In this document: piece after piece, positions 34,940-43,303 of the stretch | Numbering within the stretch: position 1 is the first letter of the stretch | Layout of the letters: each line of letters starts with the position of its first letter | Assembly (NCBI RefSeq): GCF_018398335.1 | Contig: NZ_JAHBRX010000002.1 | Span: forward strand, 806,001-870,000 | Direction of reading: 5' to 3' | DNA from: Chelatococcus sp. HY11 | GTDB lineage: Bacteria; Pseudomonadota; Alphaproteobacteria; Rhizobiales; Beijerinckiaceae | Length of the DNA: 64,000 nucleotides | Notes under the pieces: generated by a model | Told to the model about the DNA's origin: nothing | The model's input: the letters and a program-made list of their open reading frames with translations, nothing else | The model's database searches: none | Made by a program: the position numbers and the translations under genes

Positions 34940-36002
34940 ACCCATCCTCTCCGTCCACGACCTGCAGCAGCATTTTCACCGCCGCAAGGGTTTTCTGAAG
35001 CGCGAGACGACGACCATCCGTGCGGTCGATGGCATCTCATTCGACCTTATAGAGGGCGAGACCCTCGGCCTTGTCGGCGAGTCCGGCTGCGGCAAGTCGA
35101 CGACGGGCCGGGCGCTCGTCGGTGCCTATCGTCCGACAGCAGGCTCGGCCCGCTATCGCCGCGCCGATGGGCAGACGGTGGATCTCGTCCAGGCGGATCC
35201 GGCGACACGCCGCGCCATGTTCAGCGAGATCCGCCTCGTCTTCCAGGACCCGCAGTCCTCGCTCAATCCGCGCATGCGGGTCATCGACATCGTGGGCGAA
35301 CCCTTGCGCAATTTCGGCCTCGCCAGAGGCGCAGAGCTGCGCGAGCGCGTCGGCCAGCTCCTCGCGCAGGTCGGCCTCAGGCCCGAATACATCGACCGCT
35401 ATCCCCATGCCTTCTCCGGTGGCGAGCGCCAGCGCATCGGCATCGCCCGCGCCATCGCGACCCGGCCGCGCCTGCTCGTTGCCGATGAGGCCGTTTCGGC
35501 GCTCGACGTCTCCATTCGCGCGCAGATCCTCAATCTTCTGGTCGAGTTGCAGTCGAGCCTTGGTTTGACCTATCTGTTCATCTCGCATGACATGAGTGTC
35601 GTCCGGCGTATCGCATCCCGGGTCGCCGTCATGTACGTCGGCCGCATCGTCGAGATCGCCCAGACAGCGGACATCTTCCGGCAGCCGCTGCACCCCTACA
35701 GTCGGGCGTTGCTGTCGGCGGTTCCAGACGTCCACCGGCCGAAGTCAGCCCATGCGCGACGCATTCGCCTCGCGGGAGAGGTCGCCGACCCGGCCAACCC
35801 ACCGTCCGGCTGTCATTTTCATCCCCGCTGCCCCTTTGCCACAGACCGCTGCCGCACCGAGGCCCCGGCCCTGCGTCGCATCGGCGGCAGCGGCGAGGTC
35901 GCCTGTCATCACGCCGAGGAGATCGCGGCCACCAGTCCCGCCATCCCCCTCGCGCAGCCCGCCATTTCCCAGGAAGGACAACAATTATGGACAACGGTTT
36001 AA
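34932..36002 (+). CDS. ABC transporter ATPase, DppF/OppF type (cassette 2)
   Basis: Product of 356 aa, partner of the 33890 ATPase. Walker [11 protein letters not shown]-loop [12 protein letters not shown], signature FSGGERQRI, Walker [13 protein letters not shown] and H-loop ISHDMSVV are intact. The C-terminal extension has [15 protein letters not shown]. The start at ATG 34932 ([15 protein letters not shown]) is inside the end of the previous gene, with GGGAGCGG just upstream. The C-terminus overlaps the SDR gene by 16 bp, so the whole run from 31735 to 36745 is a compact operon. Confidence 0.92.
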   Translation: MAEPILSVHDLQQHFHRRKGFLKRETTTIRAVDGISFDLIEGETLGLVGESGCGKSTTGRALVGAYRPTAGSARYRRADGQTVDLVQADPATRRAMFSEIRLVFQDPQSSLNPRMRVIDIVGEPLRNFGLARGAELRERVGQLLAQVGLRPEYIDRYPHAFSGGERQRIGIARAIATRPRLLVADEAVSALDVSIRAQILNLLVELQSSLGLTYLFISHDMSVVRRIASRVAVMYVGRIVEIAQTADIFRQPLHPYSRALLSAVPDVHRPKSAHARRIRLAGEVADPANPPSGCHFHPRCPFATDRCRTEAPALRRIGGSGEVACHHAEEIAATSPAIPLAQPAISQEGQQLWTTV

Positions 36003-36745
36003 AGGGACGTGTCGTCTTCATCACGGGCGCGGGTGGCGGCATCGGCCGCTCTATCGCGCGGCACTTCGGCGCGGAGGGATCGCGCGTCGTCGCGACCGAT
36101 ATCGACGCCGCCGCGGCGGAGCGCACGGCGGGCGAGATCCGCGCCGCCGGTGGCGAAGCGGACGCCTACGGGCTTGATGTCGCCAGACGCGATGCAGTCT
36201 TCGACGTGGTCGGGACAGCCACACGCAAGCACGGCCAGATCGATGTACTCGTCAACAATGCCGGTGTGGTCGGCCTTGCCAAGATCGAGGAGATCACCGA
36301 TGCGGAGTTCGACCGCCTCTACGGCGTCAACGTCAAGGGCAAGCTCTGGTGCATGCAGGCCGCCGTTCCATCGATGAAGGCTCAGAACTGGGGTAGGATC
36401 ATCAACCTCTGCTCCATCTCCGGCAAGACGGGCGGCCGCCTGCCCTATGCGCACTACACCTCATCGAAGGGTGCGGTGTGGACGATGACGATGGCGGCCG
36501 CGCATGAATTCGCGCCCTGGAACATCAACTGCAATGGCGTCGCGCCCGGCTCCGTCATCGGCACGGCCTTTTCCAAGGATTTTGAACTGTCCAACGATCC
36601 CGAAGTCCTGCGCGCGACCATCCCCCTCGCCCGCCGCGGCGTTCCCGACGATATCGCCCCCGCTGTCGTGTTCCTCGCATCGGAGGGCGCCCGTTATATC
36701 ACCGGCGAACTCATCGATGTGAACGGCGGCCTGCATATGGATTGA
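35987..36745 (+). CDS. Classical SDR oxidoreductase (cassette 2)
   Basis: Product of 252 aa with all classical short-chain dehydrogenase motifs: TGAGGGIG (about 14-21), NNAG (about 90), Ser of the NLCSISG strand, and YTSSK (Tyr-x-x-x-Lys, about 157-161). DVNGG at the C-terminus is typical. Asp at the end of beta-2 (VVATDID) favours NAD over NADP. It probably oxidises a hydroxyl of a sugar or sugar acid delivered by the importer. Its start lies within the end of the ATPase gene and the glucarate-dehydratase-like gene follows after 37 bp. The exact substrate is not inferable. Confidence 0.88.
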   Translation: MDNGLKGRVVFITGAGGGIGRSIARHFGAEGSRVVATDIDAAAAERTAGEIRAAGGEADAYGLDVARRDAVFDVVGTATRKHGQIDVLVNNAGVVGLAKIEEITDAEFDRLYGVNVKGKLWCMQAAVPSMKAQNWGRIINLCSISGKTGGRLPYAHYTSSKGAVWTMTMAAAHEFAPWNINCNGVAPGSVIGTAFSKDFELSNDPEVLRATIPLARRGVPDDIAPAVVFLASEGARYITGELIDVNGGLHMD

Positions 36746-36782
36746 GGCTGCTGCGTGAAGATCCAGCAATGAGGATGCCGCT

Positions 36783-37997
36783 GTGAGCTCCCTGAGAATT
36801 GAATCGATTGAATGTATACCCGTCACGGTCCCCATCGAAGCACCTATCCTGACATGTTATGGTTCGCTCGGCTCCTATCCGCGCGTGATCATCAAGATTG
36901 TCGCTGAAAACGGGCTTGTCGGATACGGCGAGACGTCGGCACGCTACAAGGCCGATACATTCCGGATGTTTGAGAATATCTTCAAGGGTGCCAGCCCTTG
37001 GGAGTCGACGCGCCTGATCAACCGTATCAAGCACTGGAATTATTATCCCTGGCAGAAGCCGGAACCGCTGATGGCCGGGCTCGAGATCGCGTGTCTCGAT
37101 CTCGTCGGCAAGGCGACTGGTGAGCCGCTGCATCGCATCCTGGGTGGCAAGATCCACAACGAGGTGCCTGTCGCGTCCTATCTCTTCTACCGACATGCGA
37201 ATGCCGAAGGCTATGGCAAGATTCATTCGGTTGAAGATGTCGTCGACTTCGCCAAGGCCCAGGTTTCCGACTATGGATTTTCTGCTCTCAAGCTCAAGGG
37301 CGGCTATTTCCCGCCCGAGACCGACCGGGATACACTTTACGCGCTGCGGGAGACCTTTGGCCGGGATATGCGCCTGCGTCTCGATCCGCAGGGATGCTGG
37401 ACGCCGGTAACGGCCATCCGCATCGGCCGGCAGCTTGATGCCATCGATCTTGAGTATTATGAGGACCCATGCTGGAACGCGGCGGCCATGGCCCAGGTCC
37501 GCAAGTCCGTGACCACGCCGCTCGCCACGAACATGTGCGTCACGCAGTTCGAGGAATTTCATCCGGCGACCCAGCTTGGCGCCGTCGACGTCGTGCTGAG
37601 CGACATCTGGTATTGGGGCGGCGTGCGCGCCACGATGGCGGCCGACCGCATGTGTCACGCGACCGGTATCGATCTCGGCATGCATTCCAGCGCCGAACTC
37701 GGAGTCGCCTGGGCCGCAATGATCCATGTGGCCAGCGCCATGCCGCATATGAAGCTCGCGATCGACTGCATGAATCTCCATCTGGCCGACGATATTATCG
37801 TCGGTGGCAAGATCGTGCCGCGCAATGGCGTTGTCACACCGCCAGATGGGCCCGGCCTCGGCATCGAGATCGATGAGGAAAAACTCGCCAAATACGGTGC
37901 GCTGGCCACGTCAGGCACCGCCAACGATCGCTACCTCAATCCCAATCTGGCCGATAGCGCCCGCCCCGGCTGGTCGCCGCACAGCCCTGCCTGGTAA
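36783..37997 (+). CDS. Enolase-superfamily dehydratase, glucarate-dehydratase-like (cassette 2)
   Basis: Product of 404 aa and clear paralogue of the 4400 product. Catalytic residues of the GlucD-like subgroup are conserved: Lys170-x-Lys172, metal ligands Asp201, Glu227 and Asn250 (LATNM), Asp274 (SDIWYWGG) and His301 (MHSSAELG). Expected reaction: dehydration of an acid sugar to a 2-keto-3-deoxy product. The start is GTG at 36783; no ATG candidate is nearby and the protein aligns from residue 4 with its paralogue. The RraA-like gene follows after 24 bp. Differences in the 20s loop (ILTCYGSLGSYPRV against LRHNRGVHPGRF) suggest a different substrate from cassette 1. Confidence 0.86.
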   Translation: MSSLRIESIECIPVTVPIEAPILTCYGSLGSYPRVIIKIVAENGLVGYGETSARYKADTFRMFENIFKGASPWESTRLINRIKHWNYYPWQKPEPLMAGLEIACLDLVGKATGEPLHRILGGKIHNEVPVASYLFYRHANAEGYGKIHSVEDVVDFAKAQVSDYGFSALKLKGGYFPPETDRDTLYALRETFGRDMRLRLDPQGCWTPVTAIRIGRQLDAIDLEYYEDPCWNAAAMAQVRKSVTTPLATNMCVTQFEEFHPATQLGAVDVVLSDIWYWGGVRATMAADRMCHATGIDLGMHSSAELGVAWAAMIHVASAMPHMKLAIDCMNLHLADDIIVGGKIVPRNGVVTPPDGPGLGIEIDEEKLAKYGALATSGTANDRYLNPNLADSARPGWSPHSPAW

Positions 37998-38021
37998 CGT
38001 TTCACGAGAAAGATTCCCACA

Positions 38022-38687
38022 ATGCAGCTCGACAATCACGATTGGCCCTCCATCGCCGAGCGCTTCAAGCGCCTGTACACGCCGGCGGTCTGCGATGTGC
38101 TTGATTCCTACGAACTAAGGTTTCAGTTCGTGCATCACTCGATCCGGCCGCTCGACCATCGCCAGATGGTCGCGGGCCCGGCTTTCACGATCGTCGGCAC
38201 GTCCAATTCAACCCGCGACCAGAGCAAGCGGATGGGTCCGCGTGTCATCGACAGCTTCCTGCCGAATGTCGTGGCCTGCTACGATACCATGGGGGACGAG
38301 GAGACTGGCGTATGGGGTGAATTATGGAGCGCCGGTGCCGTGCGGCGGGGTTGCGTCGGCGCCGTCGTTGACGGCGGCATCCGTGACACAGCCTACATCC
38401 GGCGCGCTGGCTTCCCGATCTTCCACAAATACTGCATTCCCGGCGACGCGGTTGGCCGTTTCAACATCGTCGACTTCGGCTGCGCGGTGTCCATCGGAGG
38501 GGTTCGCGTGAATTTCGGCGACTATGTCTTCGGGGATGAAGATGGCGTCGTGATTATTCCTCGCGAGTTGACGCTGGAAGTTCTCCAACGCTCGGAGGAA
38601 GTCTGCTCTAAAGAGAACCGTATCCGTGACGCCATCCAGGACGATACGTCCCTGGCGGATCTCTATAAGAAATTCGGCAAGTTCTGA
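38022..38687 (+). CDS. RraA-family protein (cassette 2)
   Basis: Product of 221 aa of the RraA/HMG-aldolase fold. GCVGAVVDGGIRDTAYI holds the family signature with Arg121 and Asp122; GDYVFGDEDGVVIIPRE is the conserved C-terminal strand pair. It is expected to perform a metal-dependent retro-aldol or decarboxylation step on a 2-oxo acid. It follows the dehydratase gene and directly precedes the epimerase gene (stop TGA, then ATG). It is the cassette-2 counterpart of the 1642 product, from which it is clearly diverged. Confidence 0.82.
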   Translation: MQLDNHDWPSIAERFKRLYTPAVCDVLDSYELRFQFVHHSIRPLDHRQMVAGPAFTIVGTSNSTRDQSKRMGPRVIDSFLPNVVACYDTMGDEETGVWGELWSAGAVRRGCVGAVVDGGIRDTAYIRRAGFPIFHKYCIPGDAVGRFNIVDFGCAVSIGGVRVNFGDYVFGDEDGVVIIPRELTLEVLQRSEEVCSKENRIRDAIQDDTSLADLYKKFGKF

Positions 38688-39572
38688 ATGATGACGCCAA
38701 ATATCCGCAGCATCCTTGTCACGGGCGCCGCCGGATTACTCGGCCGCGCGGTGGTCCCGACCCTACATTCCGCGGGTCATCGGGTCGTCGCGCTCGATCG
38801 CGTCGAAGGCCCCGTTCCGGATGGCGTGCGCCCTGTTGTGGACGACCTCAGCGACCGCGGACGGCTGGAGCATCTGCTGGATGGTATCGACACCGTCGTT
38901 CACTGCGCCGCCTATGCGACGCCGCAGGCCGCCCGCGAGGAGGTCGTGTTCGCGGGCAATGTCACCGCGACGACGAACATCCTGCTCGCGGCGGAAGCGA
39001 CCGGTATCAGCCGCTTCGTCTATGCCTCAAGCCAGTCGGCGCTGGGGTTGGCCTATGCGCCACGGATCATCCCGCCCGACAGTCTGCCCGTCGACGAGAC
39101 GCACCCCTGCCGCCCGCGCGAAGGCTATGCGCTGAGCAAGCTCGTTGGCGAACAGATCTGCGCCATGGTCGCCGCGCGCTCTAGCGTCACCGTCACAGCA
39201 CTACGCTTCCCCGTGATCTGGACCGCCGAGCGGTTCGCCGAACACACCGCTAAACGCCTCGGAGACCCGGCACAGGCGGCCAAGAGCCAATGGGCCTATG
39301 TGGATGTACGCGATGCCGCGCGTGCCTGCCGGCTTGCCATCGACCGTGGCGGGCAAGAGGGTTTCGCGCTCTACAACATCGCCGCCCCGTGGCCCTTCGC
39401 CATGCCCGAGGCGGAAACTACGCTCGCCACGGTCTATGGTGAGCTTCCAAGGCTCGCGGGCTGGCATCCCGGACAAGCCGTCCTCTCGCCTGAGAAGGCA
39501 CGCCGGGAACTCGACTTCGTCGCGGAATGGCGATGGACGCCCGACGCGATAGAGCGCATCGTGCCCGCATAA
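38688..39572 (+). CDS. NAD(P)-dependent epimerase/dehydratase-type SDR (cassette 2)
   Basis: Product of 294 aa, extended SDR. GAAGLLGRAV (about 12-21) is the nucleotide-binding motif, YASSQSALG carries the active Ser, and YALSK the Tyr/Lys pair (about 146-150). YVDVRDAARACRLAI is the typical substrate-domain helix. It resembles UDP-sugar epimerases and uronate-dehydrogenase-like proteins, less closely to Udh than the 9327 product. It starts on the base after the stop of the RraA gene, so translation is coupled. Last enzyme of cassette 2. Confidence 0.8.
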   Translation: MMTPNIRSILVTGAAGLLGRAVVPTLHSAGHRVVALDRVEGPVPDGVRPVVDDLSDRGRLEHLLDGIDTVVHCAAYATPQAAREEVVFAGNVTATTNILLAAEATGISRFVYASSQSALGLAYAPRIIPPDSLPVDETHPCRPREGYALSKLVGEQICAMVAARSSVTVTALRFPVIWTAERFAEHTAKRLGDPAQAAKSQWAYVDVRDAARACRLAIDRGGQEGFALYNIAAPWPFAMPEAETTLATVYGELPRLAGWHPGQAVLSPEKARRELDFVAEWRWTPDAIERIVPA

Positions 39573-39590
39573 AAACAGGGGAGGGCATTG

Positions 39591-40496
39591 ATGTCGTCTT
39601 TCGCCGACACCGTTCATGAGGCGCCCGTCGCCTGGCCTCCGCCCAAACGCCTGAAACCCATGGCCGGCCTGTCGCCCGACGGCATGGCGCCACGCGCGAT
39701 CACGCCCGCCGAGGTCACTGAGCGCCTGTCCAGCCGGCTGCGTGACCTCGTGGGGCCCGGGCGGCGCTGGAGCTACGCCGAAATCTCGGCGCGCACCCTG
39801 ATCGACATACGCACACTGAAAGCCTATGTGCGGGGAACCGCCTGCCCCAATCTCGCCAAGTACAAGAGGCTCGTGGTCGTCATGGGCCCCGAGGTCGCCA
39901 TGGACCTCAACCGCATGCTGGGGTGGACGCCGCGCATCGGCAATGACCCGCCCGAGGCTCTCGACCTCAATGCGCTGGAGACGGCGCTCCTGCGCGCTGA
40001 CCAGGCCTTGACGCAATTGCACCGCTCACCGCCGCGGGGATCGAAACCTGCGACGCCGCAATCCGGCCTCGCGGCCGCGCGCGCGGCCGACACGCTGCCT
40101 GAATTCGCGCAAAGCCTGCATGCGCAGGACATCACGCCGACAGCCATCGCGGCAAGACTGAGCTACCGTTTGAAGCGCATGCTGAACGCCGACGGTGGCC
40201 GTTCCATTAGCGACATCGCCGAGGCGACGGGTATATCCCGCGGGGTCATCGAGGCTTATGTTGCCGGTACGGCCTGCCCCAATCTCGCGCGCTATTTCCG
40301 CCTGGAACGTGTCCTCGGCCAGGAACTCGGCATAGAATTCGCTCTGATGCTCGGCTGGACGCCACGCTTTCATGCCACCCGCGATATCGCGGACCCTGTC
40401 ATCGCCGATCTGCACGACCGCGTCCGCGCCTGCCTCCACACGCTCGCCCGCATCAAGGATGCGGGCGAAGGTTCATCACTCAGCGGCCGCCCGTAG
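39591..40496 (+). CDS. Protein with tandemly duplicated helix-turn-helix units
   Basis: Product of 301 aa. ATG 39591 follows GGGAGGG at good spacing; a TTG one codon earlier is less likely. Two units of about 80 residues repeat: about 36-115 and 178-260. Each starts with ITP and an RL..RL helix, continues with a helix-turn-helix-like stretch (YAEISARTLIDIRTLKAYV and ISDIAEATGISRGVIEAYV), then the near-identical GTACPNLA(K/R)Y and MLGWTPR. A Pro/Ser-rich linker (about 140-170) joins them. The order resembles XRE/Cro-like DNA-binding domains, so a regulator that contacts two half-sites as a monomer is plausible. I know no named family. It follows cassette 2 by 18 bp and its 3' end overlaps the convergent SDR gene by 17 bp. 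Confidence 0.65.
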   Translation: MSSFADTVHEAPVAWPPPKRLKPMAGLSPDGMAPRAITPAEVTERLSSRLRDLVGPGRRWSYAEISARTLIDIRTLKAYVRGTACPNLAKYKRLVVVMGPEVAMDLNRMLGWTPRIGNDPPEALDLNALETALLRADQALTQLHRSPPRGSKPATPQSGLAAARAADTLPEFAQSLHAQDITPTAIAARLSYRLKRMLNADGGRSISDIAEATGISRGVIEAYVAGTACPNLARYFRLERVLGQELGIEFALMLGWTPRFHATRDIADPVIADLHDRVRACLHTLARIKDAGEGSSLSGRP

Positions 40497-41259
40497 CATC
40501 GATGAAGGCGCCTGTCACAAAGGATGACCGCTCGGACAGGAGAAACAGGACGACCTCGGCGATTTCCTCCGGACGGCCCGGCCGGCCCATCGGAATGATC
40601 CGTCCCATGCGCTCATAATGGCCCGGGCCGTCCACATCATGGGCCGGCGTCATGACCGTTGCCGGCCTCACCGCGTTGATGCGAATGCCCTCGCCCCCAA
40701 CCTCCACGGCCGCGTTGAGGGTGAAGCCGTCAACCGCCGCCTTTGCCGCGGCATAGAGCACCAACCCCTCCGCCGTTGCCTTGCGGCTCGTCGGTCCGCC
40801 GCGTCGGGCGCAATCCGAGGAGATATTGACGATGGAACCGCCCTTGCCGCCGTGGCGTGTCGACATCCGGCGCACCGCCTCACGGGTGCAGAGCATGGTG
40901 GACACCACATTGAGGGCCATGATGGCGTGCATCTCATCAGCCGTTGCGTCCTCCACGCGCGCGCCATCGGGACCAAGGACGATCTTCCCGCCGCCGGCGT
41001 TGTTGACGAGGCCAGAGACCGGACCAAGCTCGGCGTCCACCCGCTGGAACATGGCGACGACGGCCGTCTCATCCGTCACATCGGCCTGGACGGCGATGGC
41101 GCGGCCGCCCGCATCACGAACGGCCACCGCCACCTCTTCTGCCGCGGCGCGGGAGGTATTGTAGTTCACGGCAACATCCCAGCCATTGCGGCCGAGGACC
41201 GGGCAGATGCCCGCGCCGATCCCGTGGCTACCGGCGGTGACAATGGCGACAGGTCTCAT
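40480..41259 (-). CDS. Classical SDR oxidoreductase, FabG-like
   Basis: Product of 259 aa from ATG 41259; the open frame extends upstream to 41433 but that part is not protein-like. The cofactor motif reads TAGSHGIG, with Ala replacing the usual first Gly after Thr. NNAGG, the catalytic Ser of NISSD, and YAAAK (Tyr/Lys) are normal. IDATGGR ends the protein. It is divergent from the carbohydrate importer at 41488 across a 228-bp region, which suggests a shared signal and a role in oxidising or reducing the imported sugar. Its 3' end overlaps the duplicated-HTH gene. Confidence 0.85.
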   Translation of the reverse strand: MRPVAIVTAGSHGIGAGICPVLGRNGWDVAVNYNTSRAAAEEVAVAVRDAGGRAIAVQADVTDETAVVAMFQRVDAELGPVSGLVNNAGGGKIVLGPDGARVEDATADEMHAIMALNVVSTMLCTREAVRRMSTRHGGKGGSIVNISSDCARRGGPTSRKATAEGLVLYAAAKAAVDGFTLNAAVEVGGEGIRINAVRPATVMTPAHDVDGPGHYERMGRIIPMGRPGRPEEIAEVVLFLLSERSSFVTGAFIDATGGR

Positions 41260-41487
41260 CGATGTTCGCTCCCAGCCCAGCGCCCCGGCGGGAGCGCCTC
41301 TATTGTGGATAGCGGGAACGATAGCCGTGATGATCGGGCGGAACCTTGTCCAATCACGACAAAGCCCGAGGGCCACGCATTGGCGGGTTGGTGGCCCCCT
41401 TCCCCGACCATGCGTTTTGCAGCAAACCGTCATTGTAACCCCGGGAGCCTCGCCGCACTCTCACCGAAACGATAAGAGGAACGTCCG
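41260..41487. other. Divergent promoter region between SDR and carbohydrate importer genes
   Basis: No gene is apparent. An inverted repeat TTGTC-CAATCAC-GACAA (41346-41362) is the only dyad I noticed and could be an operator. AGAGGAACG precedes the importer start. No convincing promoter hexamers stand out. Confidence 0.35.
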
Positions 41488-42435
41488 ATGGCCCTGCCAG
41501 ACACGGCAGATTATTGGAGCAACCGACCATCGAAGCCGCTCGTGATTCCACGGCGGCGGCGGTTTGTCTCCGTCGACGAGATGCGCGCCTATGGCTTCAT
41601 CATTCCGCTGGTTGTGCTCGAAATCCTGTTCGTCGTCACACCGCTGGTGATTGGCTTTTACTACAGCCTCTACCGTGTCGACTATTTCGAGCTGACGTCC
41701 TTTCGCGGCTCTGACAATTACTGGCGCGTCCTGACATCTTCGATGGTTCTGCAAAGTCTTGCCGCAACGGCGATCTTCGCCATAGGCGCGCTGGTCTTGA
41801 CGCTGTCTGTCGGCATGGGCCTTGCCCTCTATCTGGAGCAGGACACACGGTGGAATATCTTCTCACGTGCCGCGGCGCTGGTGCCTTACGTCATCTCGAT
41901 GCTCGTGGGATCCCTGCTGCTACGCTGGATCTTCTCCACGGATTCAGGACTGGTTGCCGCGACGCTCGGGCCCTTCGGACTTGGCGACGCGACGATTCTG
42001 GCCGACCCCAGGGCGGCGATGGGCGCGCTCATCTTCAATGCCGGCTGGCGTGACAGTGCCTTCGCCATGATCCTGCTGCTGGCCGGTCTGAAGAGCATTC
42101 CGCCGCAGCTGCATGCCGCCGCCCGCGTCGATGGCGCGAGCACCTGGTACCGCTTCCGCCATATCACGCTGCCGCTGATGCGCATTCCCATCCTCATCGC
42201 GGTGGTGCGCCTGCTCATCCATTTCGTCAATGTGTTGACCTTTGCGCTGGTGTTGACCGGCGGCGGCCCGAATGGTGCGACACAGACGATGGGGCTCGCC
42301 ATGTACCGGCTCGGTTTTCTCGACGCACGCATCGGCGAAGCCAACGCACTCGCCATTCTCGTGTTCCTGTTCAACATCGTGCTGATCGGCATCAATGTCG
42401 CGCTGTTCAGCGAACGCCGTCGGAGCGCTTCGTGA
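41488..42435 (+). CDS. Carbohydrate ABC transporter permease, MalF/UgpA type
   Basis: Product of 315 aa with six membrane segments after a cytoplasmic N-terminus of about 38 residues. The EAA loop reads LHAAARVDGASTWYRFRHI (about 208-226), characteristic of CUT1 sugar importers. The segment GDATILADPRAAM lies in the periplasmic P2-like loop. It forms the channel with the next permease, whose ATG overlaps this stop (TGATG). The whole set 41488-45875 makes a complete CUT1 system for an oligo- or polyol-type sugar. Confidence 0.9.
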   Translation: MALPDTADYWSNRPSKPLVIPRRRRFVSVDEMRAYGFIIPLVVLEILFVVTPLVIGFYYSLYRVDYFELTSFRGSDNYWRVLTSSMVLQSLAATAIFAIGALVLTLSVGMGLALYLEQDTRWNIFSRAAALVPYVISMLVGSLLLRWIFSTDSGLVAATLGPFGLGDATILADPRAAMGALIFNAGWRDSAFAMILLLAGLKSIPPQLHAAARVDGASTWYRFRHITLPLMRIPILIAVVRLLIHFVNVLTFALVLTGGGPNGATQTMGLAMYRLGFLDARIGEANALAILVFLFNIVLIGINVALFSERRRSAS

Positions 42436-43298
42436 TGGCGGCTTCAGCAAAGGCTACGATCCCGCTTTGGAAGCGCCGTCAGCGGACACGACTGCTGGTG
42501 CGCCGCGCCATCAACGTCGCGATAGCGCTCGTCGCGCTGTTCCCCGTACTTTGGGGGTTATCAACCTCCTTCAAGACGGCATCCGAGCTTGCCCTGTTTC
42601 CGCCAACACTGTTGCCCGCCCATCCGACACTGGAGCACTACGCGCTTCTATTTCGCACGGGCATAGAGCGTTACATGCTGAACAGTGTCATACTGTCGAT
42701 AGCGACGGTTCTCGGCTGCCTGGCCTTTGGCAGCCTTGCGGCCTATGCCATGGCGCGGATCAAATTTCGGGGGAGCAACATGCTGCTTCTGGCGATCGTC
42801 GCGCTCATGAGCATACCCCTGCCATCCCTGCTGGTTCCAACCTTCACCTTCCTTGCGCAGCTCGGGCTTCTCGACAGCCTGACAGGCCTTGCCCTTCTCT
42901 ACACGGCCTATCAATTGCCGATCGCCGTCTGGGTCCTCTATGGATATTTCCTCACCATCCCGATCGAGCTCGAATATGCGGCGCGCGTCGACGGCTATTC
43001 GCGGTTCGCGACCTTGCGCAAGGTCATCCTGCCGTTGTCAGGGCCTGGCCTCGTCGCCGCCGGGCTGTTCGTGGTGACATTCGCCTGGAACGACTTTGTG
43101 GTCGCCGTGGCGATGACATCCTCCGATGCGGTGAGAACGCTCCCCGTCGCAATCTATGGCTATCTCGGCTTCTACGGCCGGGAATGGGGGCCGCTCACCG
43201 CCTCCGCCATTCTCTCCACCATTCCCGTCATCGTCGTGTTCATTGCCTTCCAGCGCTTTTTCCTGGGCGGGATGACGAGCGGCGGCGTCAAGAGCTGA
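42435..43298 (+). CDS. Carbohydrate ABC transporter permease, MalG/UgpE type
   Basis: Product of 287 aa with six TM helices. The EAA loop is LEYAARVDGYSRFATLRKVI (about 178-197). The conserved NSVILSIATVLGCL segment after TM1 and the C-terminal FLGGMTSGGVK (MalG-like GAVKG ending) support the call. I use ATG 42435, which overlaps the previous stop; GTG 42432 is one codon earlier. The ATPase gene follows after 5 bp. Confidence 0.9.
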   Translation: MAASAKATIPLWKRRQRTRLLVRRAINVAIALVALFPVLWGLSTSFKTASELALFPPTLLPAHPTLEHYALLFRTGIERYMLNSVILSIATVLGCLAFGSLAAYAMARIKFRGSNMLLLAIVALMSIPLPSLLVPTFTFLAQLGLLDSLTGLALLYTAYQLPIAVWVLYGYFLTIPIELEYAARVDGYSRFATLRKVILPLSGPGLVAAGLFVVTFAWNDFVVAVAMTSSDAVRTLPVAIYGYLGFYGREWGPLTASAILSTIPVIVVFIAFQRFFLGGMTSGGVKS

Positions 43299-43303
43299 GC
43301 GTC

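Noticed and set aside
42395-43303. A 5' extension of the MalK-type ATPase by 303 residues
   Set aside because: Shadow of the MalG-type permease gene in another frame. The ATPase begins at the normal MITSVQFRNVTKRF start.
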